Source of the DNA: Deltaproteobacteria bacterium
GTDB lineage: Bacteria > Desulfobacterota > Binatia > Binatales > Binataceae
Length of the DNA: 11,821 nucleotides
Reading direction: 5' to 3'
NCBI GenBank assembly: GCA_021799555.1
Contig: JAJZAG010000083.1
Coordinates: forward strand, 1-11,821
Of this stretch, positions 7,208-11,821 are shown in pieces. The stretch's first letter is position 1. Each line of letters begins with the position of its first letter. A program made the translations under genes and the position numbers. The notes below the pieces were generated by a model. That model did no database searches and had not been told where the DNA came from. It saw only the letters and a list, made by a program, of their open reading frames with translations.

Positions 7208-8465
7208 CGGCCACTCCTCGCCTGCGTGATATGAATGCAGAAACCATTCGCGACATCGCGGTGGTGGACCTAGGGGCGGACGCCGATGCCGGTTCGACCA
7301 GTAATCGCGCCAGATCCTCGAAGCCGCGCGCTAAGGGCGAGCCGGGCGCGACCCGCCACAGATCCTTGCCGCTCAACTCGACGCGCTCCATCGCTTTGTC
7401 GTCGCGCGGAAGGCGCGCGCAGATCGGGCGTGACAGCGCTTGCGCGATATGCTCGGCGGTGATCGGGTATCCGGGAACATGGCGATTGAGAATCAAGCGC
7501 AGGACGACCGAACCCAATTGCAAGCGGGTGAAGAGCTCGTTAAAGCGCACCGCGCGCTGGGTGCTCGCGATCGATTGATCGACCAGATAAAGCAGTTGGT
7601 CGGATTCCTCCCACGCAACCACGGTCTGCTCGGCCAGATGATTTCCAGTATCGACAATTACGACGTCGAACATCGCGCGCATCAGTTCCAGCGTCATTGC
7701 AACTGCGGTGTCTGAAACAAGCTCGCTGTCTTCAATCCGCCTCGGTGCCGCCAGCAAATAGATTCCGGAGCCATGTCTGGTGAGCGCGGCCTCGACTTTC
7801 AGCGAATCGGGCGAGCGGTCGCCTTCGACGACGGAAAGAATCGAGTGATCGGTCGCAACGTTCAGATTGGTCGCGAGCGTGCCGTTCTGGAGATCCAAAT
7901 CAACCAAAGCAACCTTGCGGCCGAGCGAAACTCCGAGCGCGAGCGCAAGGTTGATACTCACACTGCTGACGCCGATGCCGCCGGTGAGGCTGCTCACCGA
8001 CAACACAATCCCTCCGCGGCGGCGCGCGGCTTGATATTTGGCTTCGGTGGTCTTGATTATCGCGCGGGTCAGATCATCCCGGTTGAGCGGCGAAAACAGG
8101 ACCTCGTCGGCTCCGGAGCGCACCGCGCGGCGGAGCAGGTCGGTGGGAGCATTTTCCGGCATTAGCGCGATCAGGGCGGGGCGTTGCGCGCTTACGGCTA
8201 TCCGGTGCAGAAAAGTGAAAGGCGCCTCGTCATCGAGGGTCAGTAGGATCATCAGCGCGTCCGGTGGCGCGGTGCCGTTGCCGACAAGCTTGCCATCCAG
8301 CATCGATCCCGAATCCGGCACGGCAGTTTCCGCGATCTCCATCTTCGGGTCGGCGATCGCTCGAAGCACGCCGATCACCTCGGCGCGTTGTTCGGCCGAG
8401 TCGCCGAGCACGCAGATCTTCATAATCGGCCGGCGCATCTCTGGCTTGGTGTGTAATGGTGACAC
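7194..8465 (-). CDS. cpaE: TadZ/CpaE pilus localisation protein (receiver-like plus MinD/ParA-like domains)
   Basis: The protein has 423 residues. Residues about 15-140 form a receiver-like domain: KICVLGDSAEQR at the start, then ALIALMPENAP and RRAVRSGADEVLFSPLNRDD, which resembles the end of a response-regulator fold. From 151 there is a MinD/ParA-like domain. Its P-loop reads SLTGGIGVSSVSINLA (159-174), lacking both lysines of the deviant Walker A consensus KGGxGKT. VALVDLDLQNGTLATNL (185-201) and FDVVIVDTGNHLAEQT (266-281) are the following ATPase-fold motifs, kept in good order. In other species TadZ/CpaE sits at the pole and recruits the Tad machine. The GTG at 8465 is chosen as start because AAGGAAGAGG ends 7 bases before it; the ATG at 8423 (MKICVLGD) is where the domain begins but has no ribosome binding site. 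A serine/arginine-rich tail (395-416) follows the domain. Confidence 0.9.
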   Translation of the reverse strand: MSPLHTKPEMRRPIMKICVLGDSAEQRAEVIGVLRAIADPKMEIAETAVPDSGSMLDGKLVGNGTAPPDALMILLTLDDEAPFTFLHRIAVSAQRPALIALMPENAPTDLLRRAVRSGADEVLFSPLNRDDLTRAIIKTTEAKYQAARRRGGIVLSVSSLTGGIGVSSVSINLALALGVSLGRKVALVDLDLQNGTLATNLNVATDHSILSVVEGDRSPDSLKVEAALTRHGSGIYLLAAPRRIEDSELVSDTAVAMTLELMRAMFDVVIVDTGNHLAEQTVVAWEESDQLLYLVDQSIASTQRAVRFNELFTRLQLGSVVLRLILNRHVPGYPITAEHIAQALSRPICARLPRDDKAMERVELSGKDLWRVAPGSPLARGFEDLARLLVEPASASAPRSTTAMSRMVSAFISRRRGVADEAH

Positions 8466-8472
8466 GGAGAAA

Positions 8473-8482
8473 CCTCTTCCTT
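8473..8482 (-). promoter_or_regulatory. Ribosome binding site supporting a GTG start for TadZ/CpaE
   Basis: On the minus strand AAGGAAGAGG lies 7 bases upstream of the GTG at 8465, in the 19-bp gap after the secretin stop. The later in-frame ATGs at 8438 and 8423 lack a comparable site. Confidence 0.65.
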
Positions 8483-8484
8483 GC

Positions 8485-10299
8485 CTAGAAACGTGGCCGC
8501 GCAGCGTCAGGAGTTCCGGTCGTCCGCTGGGTGCGAACCTCCGCCGCGGTCAGACCACCGCGGCTGAGCGGCGGCAGATATGGCTCAGCGCCGACAGGCA
8601 ACGGGCGAACGATTCGCGGCGTAACCGTCATCACGAGATCGGTCTCGTTGTCCTGGTAAGTGGTATTTCGGAACAGGCCTCCCAAGTATGGAACGTCGCC
8701 GAGATACGGGACCTTCTGGACGACCTCGTTTTTCTCGCTCAGATTAAGGCCCGCGATAATAAGAGTCTGGTTGTCTTTGAGCCGAACCATCGTGCGCGCG
8801 CGCCGCGTGAGAAACGCGGGTACCGTGAATCCAAAGAGCTGCACCTCATGCAGATAGTCAGGCTCCGAAACCTCGGGCTGAACGAGCAGCTCGATATCGT
8901 TTAAACCGACGACAGTCGGCAAAAACTCGACCTTGGTGCCGTATGTCTTGAAGACGATCGAGGTGTTCAGCGCCTGCGCGATCACGATCGGGATCTCGCC
9001 GCCGGACAGGAAAGTCGCATTCTCACCCGAGTTCGCGAGCAGGTTCGGCTGTGCGAGAATTTTGGCCAAGTCGTGATTTTCCAGCATCTGGAAAAATGTC
9101 TGCGTGTTCCACTGGCCGTTGCTGGTCGCCAAACCGTAAGTCATGTTTTGCGACAGCAGCAACGGCATCAGACTTCCGCCCGGCCCCATCACCGCCGATT
9201 GGTTGGCGGTCACCGGACCGAATACCGTCTCGCTCGTCACTGGAATCATCGGACTGTATGGCGTGGCGACGGCGCCGGGTAAGCCGACCAGCGACAGCCC
9301 TGCGTTTTGCAGAGCCAGCGATAGGTTGACGCCTTGCGTCTCGGCTTTGCCGCGATCAAGCTGCGCGACCACGCAGCTCAGCATCACCTGCTGCTTGCCA
9401 CCCGGATCGACGCGCACCTGGCGTTCTTCGTAGTGCCCCTGGCCGGTCCAAACCGCCAGGGTCGCGAAGCCCGGTTTGTGCCCGATCAGATTGAGTTGGT
9501 AAGGGCTCATCACCTGGATATCGGCAATTTCGGTTGCACTTATCGAAACGCGGTGCAGCCGTTCGGCAAAATCGATCACTCGCGAAGTACCACTCATGAT
9601 CGAGATTCCGTCGGCCGGGAGATAATGCGATCCGGGCGAACTGGCGACACCGTCAGTCGAGTAGCCGTTGCCGGAAGTCATGATTGAAGGATCGGCCCGA
9701 TAGGGCGATGCCGCAGTCTGCGCGGAGGCCATCTGCGACGGATTGACAGTCGGAGCCGCGGCGGCTGAAACCGGCGGCGCTACCGGAGCGGGCACGGCAA
9801 CTGCCGGGCCCGCGATAGCTGGCGCGATCGGTGGCGCAGCCGGGGCGGCGGATGGCGGTATTGCTGTTGTCGCGGCGGAGGTACCTGCAACCGCGACCGG
9901 CGGCGGCGCGGCGGGAGTGAGCGCGCCATCGCCCGCGACCGGCGACTTGCTCCAATCCTTGATCGAATGGACGGTCACGTCATAGTTGACGTCCCGTCCG
10001 TCCTTGAGTTTGACAAGGATATCCCACTTGCCTTCCTCGGCGCCGAGAATTACCAGACGCCCTGGGTTTTCATCGTGCAACACCATCGCATGCGGATTTG
10101 ATATTACGGTCACGCCTGGAATCGAGTCGGGACTGAGGTTGTCAATCTCGCGCGACTCGCCTGCGTTGAGCGTAATTGATTGCGTCGATGCGGCTGCTCG
10201 CGCGGCGACCGAGGTCATGCACAGCGCGCCGAGCGCGAGCGGTCCGCACAGAGCAAACAATCGCGTGAAGATGCTTATTGTCCGGCTATTTGATTCCAT
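8485..10299 (-). CDS. cpaC: CpaC/RcpA outer-membrane secretin of the Tad pilus
   Basis: The protein has 604 residues from the ATG at 10299. A signal peptide is evident (hydrophobic run to about 30, then VAARAAAS). Residues about 39-112 form a pilus-type N-terminal secretin domain (SITLNAGESREIDNL; DILVKLKDGRDVNYDVTV). A long Ala/Pro-rich linker covers 129-189. Residues about 230-298 look like a second N-type domain (ISIMSGTSRVIDFAERLHRV; LIGHKPGFATLAVW; EERQVRV). The secretin channel domain covers about 303-567: LAKILAQPNLLANSGENATF (411-430), SGGEIPIVI (432-440), TKVEFLPTV (455-463), LKDNQTLIIAGL (507-518), KVPYLGDVPYLGGLF (529-543) and ETDLVMTVTPRIVRPL (552-567). Such secretins form the outer-membrane pore for the pilus. 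A GGTGG at 10305-10309 is 5 bases before the ATG; a GTG at 10308 is possible but lies inside that site. It starts 11 bp after the CpaB stop. Confidence 0.96.
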   Translation of the reverse strand: MESNSRTISIFTRLFALCGPLALGALCMTSVAARAAASTQSITLNAGESREIDNLSPDSIPGVTVISNPHAMVLHDENPGRLVILGAEEGKWDILVKLKDGRDVNYDVTVHSIKDWSKSPVAGDGALTPAAPPPVAVAGTSAATTAIPPSAAPAAPPIAPAIAGPAVAVPAPVAPPVSAAAAPTVNPSQMASAQTAASPYRADPSIMTSGNGYSTDGVASSPGSHYLPADGISIMSGTSRVIDFAERLHRVSISATEIADIQVMSPYQLNLIGHKPGFATLAVWTGQGHYEERQVRVDPGGKQQVMLSCVVAQLDRGKAETQGVNLSLALQNAGLSLVGLPGAVATPYSPMIPVTSETVFGPVTANQSAVMGPGGSLMPLLLSQNMTYGLATSNGQWNTQTFFQMLENHDLAKILAQPNLLANSGENATFLSGGEIPIVIAQALNTSIVFKTYGTKVEFLPTVVGLNDIELLVQPEVSEPDYLHEVQLFGFTVPAFLTRRARTMVRLKDNQTLIIAGLNLSEKNEVVQKVPYLGDVPYLGGLFRNTTYQDNETDLVMTVTPRIVRPLPVGAEPYLPPLSRGGLTAAEVRTQRTTGTPDAARPRF

Positions 10300-10310
10300 G
10301 ATTTCCACCG

Positions 10311-11417
10311 TTATGGGATGTCGATGGTTTTGGGCGTTAGACCAGCGCCAGAACCGAACGGAGCGTCCATTGGCGGGGCCGCGGCCGGCTTGCCGACTAC
10401 CGCGTCGAGTGTGGCTGTCGAATCAACGTCCGAGGCGGCGGCCGGCGGTGTCGTAGCTTCGACGATCGCCCGGTTGCGCAGGCGCCGTGCCGTGCTTGCG
10501 CTATTGCGAGCCTCGGGAGCGGCGGACTTTGCGTGGCTACTCTGAACTGGAATCGGTCCGCTCGAGGCTTCGACAAACGAAACCGATTCTCTGGTTTTAC
10601 CGTTGCGATAGATTTGCACGCCCAATTCCGGCGGACGAATTTTCGCCAGCGTGTGTCCCGTGACGTTCTGCGACTGGATGAGCGGCGGAGCCGCCGGACT
10701 GTAAACTCGGAGCAGGTCCTGGATATTGGTGCCCTTGGTCAGGACTACTTTGCCGTCGTCGTAGCTGCGAATTGCGAGCCTGAGATTTCCGCCCTCGCGG
10801 CTTGCGAGCGCCAGGCGTTCCGCATCTTCGGGAGTGACCATCAGGGTCACCACCTCGACGACTTCGGGCTTGGCCGGATCGCCTTGAATCTCCTGGTTGA
10901 CGGCCAGCACCTCCACGTTTTCGAGGACGGTCTTGGAAAAAGGCTTTTCGTTCCCGGCGCCCGAGTTCGTCATCGCGACGACCACATCGACGCGCGTGCG
11001 CGGCTGCACGAATCCGGCCACGTCGCTGACCTTATCCACCGGCACCGACATCGCGCGCATTCCCGCCGGGATTAGCAGCGGCATCACGCCCGAGCTCTTC
11101 TCGCCCATGAATAGCTTGGTCGCGACCACCGGCTCGTTCTCGACGAACGAGTCCTTAACGAATGCCCCGTACAGCGCCGCGGGATCGGAGTAAGAACCGG
11201 GAGGTACTGAATCGCGCGACCATCGCACCAGCTTGACCGACGCCGGATCGAGCTTGGCGCCCAGCGGCAAAGCCCGCGCTGCCACAACGACGTTTACCGA
11301 TTGCGCGGTCGCGCGCTGGATTGCGGCCTCCCGCTGCTTGAGCGCGGAGTACACGACCAGCGCGGCGAGCATCGCGCCGATGCCCGAGAGCAGAAAGAAA
11401 CCGATAGGCCGTCTCAT
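10311..11417 (-). CDS. cpaB: CpaB/RcpC Flp pilus assembly protein
   Basis: The protein has 368 residues with an N-terminal membrane anchor (IGFFLLSGIGAMLAALVVYS, 5-24), so the rest is periplasmic. A SAF-type domain follows (about 42-103): VNVVVAARALPLGAKLDPAS (41-60), VPPGSYSD (71-78), FVENEPVVATKLF (91-103). The RcpC/CpaB domain (about 111-235) has GMRAMSVPVDKVSDVAGFVQ (119-138), PRTRVDVVVAMT (139-150), VLENVEVLAVNQEI (164-177) and VTLMVTPEDAERLALASREG (190-209). The C-terminal 120 residues are low complexity, rich in Ala, Ser, Pro and Arg. CpaB/RcpC is thought to act with the secretin at the outer membrane, possibly binding peptidoglycan. A strong GGAGGG (11424-11429) lies 6 bases before the ATG, the best ribosome binding site in the operon. 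It follows the TadE-like gene by 57 bp. Confidence 0.95.
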   Translation of the reverse strand: MRRPIGFFLLSGIGAMLAALVVYSALKQREAAIQRATAQSVNVVVAARALPLGAKLDPASVKLVRWSRDSVPPGSYSDPAALYGAFVKDSFVENEPVVATKLFMGEKSSGVMPLLIPAGMRAMSVPVDKVSDVAGFVQPRTRVDVVVAMTNSGAGNEKPFSKTVLENVEVLAVNQEIQGDPAKPEVVEVVTLMVTPEDAERLALASREGGNLRLAIRSYDDGKVVLTKGTNIQDLLRVYSPAAPPLIQSQNVTGHTLAKIRPPELGVQIYRNGKTRESVSFVEASSGPIPVQSSHAKSAAPEARNSASTARRLRNRAIVEATTPPAAASDVDSTATLDAVVGKPAAAPPMDAPFGSGAGLTPKTIDIP

Positions 11418-11474
11418 AATTTTCCCTCCACTAAACTCGTGCGCAGTCCGCCGCGCGCTTTGGTGCCGGCCGTA

Positions 11475-11821
11475 TCATTCGCAAAACGCACGCTGGGTTG
11501 CGGACACTGTCGTTGGAAACGGGACACTCGCGTTCAGTACCGACGAAGCGATCGAAAACGGATTCGGCAGGAATATCTTGTTCCCGCCCACCAGGTCGTA
11601 ACTGACTGTGACCGTGACGGTCGATCCGAAATTGTTGGGCGGCGCCGCGCACGGCGTAAGAGTGACCGTCGCGAGCGCTCCTCCGCTGCCATTGGTTCCG
11701 CTGATCGTCGGCGGTATGAGCGCCTGGATCGACGTATCGGAATTAGGGTTCGACAAGTTCTGATCGAGGTAGTTAACCGACGCGTACCGCGCGACTGAGT
11801 ATGCATACTGATTAACGGCCA
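11475..11821 (-). CDS. TadE-like minor pilin/pilus assembly protein, C-terminal fragment
   Basis: The frame is open to the right edge, so only the last 114 residues are seen. It begins AVNQYAYSVARYASVNYLDQ, matching the part of TadE-type proteins just after the membrane helix (a 'YAAREGARYA'-like segment), and then has an extended beta-rich domain: ATVTLTPCA (50-58), STVTVTVSYDLV (66-77) and FLPNPFSIASSVLNASVPFP (83-102). It ends TVSATQRAFCE, close to the usual TadE ending with an amphipathic strand. Two cysteines are visible (57, 113), possibly a disulfide. TadE-like proteins are processed minor pilins with an N-terminal prepilin-like helix, which is outside the window. Its place before cpaB as part of the same minus-strand run suggests a shared transcript. 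The family call rests on context plus the visible pattern. Confidence 0.7.
   Translation of the reverse strand, partial: AVNQYAYSVARYASVNYLDQNLSNPNSDTSIQALIPPTISGTNGSGGALATVTLTPCAAPPNNFGSTVTVTVSYDLVGGNKIFLPNPFSIASSVLNASVPFPTTVSATQRAFCE

Noticed and set aside
8038..8904. 288-codon plus-strand open frame opposite tadZ and the secretin.
   Set aside because: Antisense shadow of two clearly conserved genes in GC-rich DNA; its product is Arg/Ser-rich with no recognisable domain and it crosses a gene boundary.
9743..9985. Ala/Gly/Thr-rich plus-strand open frame.
   Set aside because: It is the complement of the Ala/Pro-rich linker of the secretin, a composition artefact.
11418..11474. Possible promoter or terminator in the 57-bp gap between the TadE-like gene and cpaB.
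   Set aside because: I see GC-rich partial repeats but no stem with a T-run and no -35/-10 pair; the GGAGGG of cpaB is the only clear signal.

Overview
The window (11,821 bp, GC-rich) looks like chromosome from a Gram-negative (diderm) bacterium: it encodes an outer-membrane secretin, is rich in GCG/CGC/GCC codons and has long antisense open frames. I cannot place the phylum from sequence alone. Soil proteobacteria, Acidobacteriota or Binatota/Desulfobacterota-like lineages would all fit.

Left part (1-2234). A TetR-type regulator, cut by the left edge, is divergent from a CaiB/BaiF family CoA-transferase. The 260-bp space between them holds two inverted repeats that make good operator candidates. 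Downstream on the same strand is a 6-O-methylguanine-DNA methyltransferase (ogt type).

Right part (2231-11821, all on the minus strand, read right to left). This is a long, tightly packed operon for a Tad/Flp-type pilus (tight adherence) machine. In transcription order: the C-terminus of a TadE-like minor pilin (cut by the right edge), CpaB/RcpC, the secretin CpaC/RcpA, TadZ/CpaE, the ATPase CpaF/TadA, the platform proteins TadB and TadC, a TadG-like anchored protein with an unusual cysteine-rich region, and last a small membrane methyltransferase of the isoprenylcysteine carboxyl methyltransferase (ICMT)-like family. Most junctions overlap or are separated by 1-23 bp (57 bp after the TadE-like gene), which indicates co-transcription and translational coupling. 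The prepilin (Flp), the prepilin peptidase (TadV/CpaA) and TadD are not in the window. They could lie to the right, upstream in the operon, or elsewhere.

How the parts should work together (family knowledge): CpaF hydrolyses ATP and drives pilin polymerisation through the TadB/TadC inner-membrane platform. TadZ helps position the machine. The secretin with CpaB forms the outer-membrane exit. TadE/TadG-like proteins are minor pilins or pilus-associated proteins. The terminal methyltransferase is not a standard Tad component; its link to the pilus is inferred from a 4-bp spacing only. It meets ogt tail to tail with the two stop codons overlapping, so there is no room for an intergenic terminator. 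I saw no RNA genes, insertion sequences, CRISPR arrays or phage genes. The main system is a known type; the less ordinary points are the cysteine-rich TadG-like protein, the appended methyltransferase, the TadZ with a degenerate P-loop and the secretin with two N-type domains.
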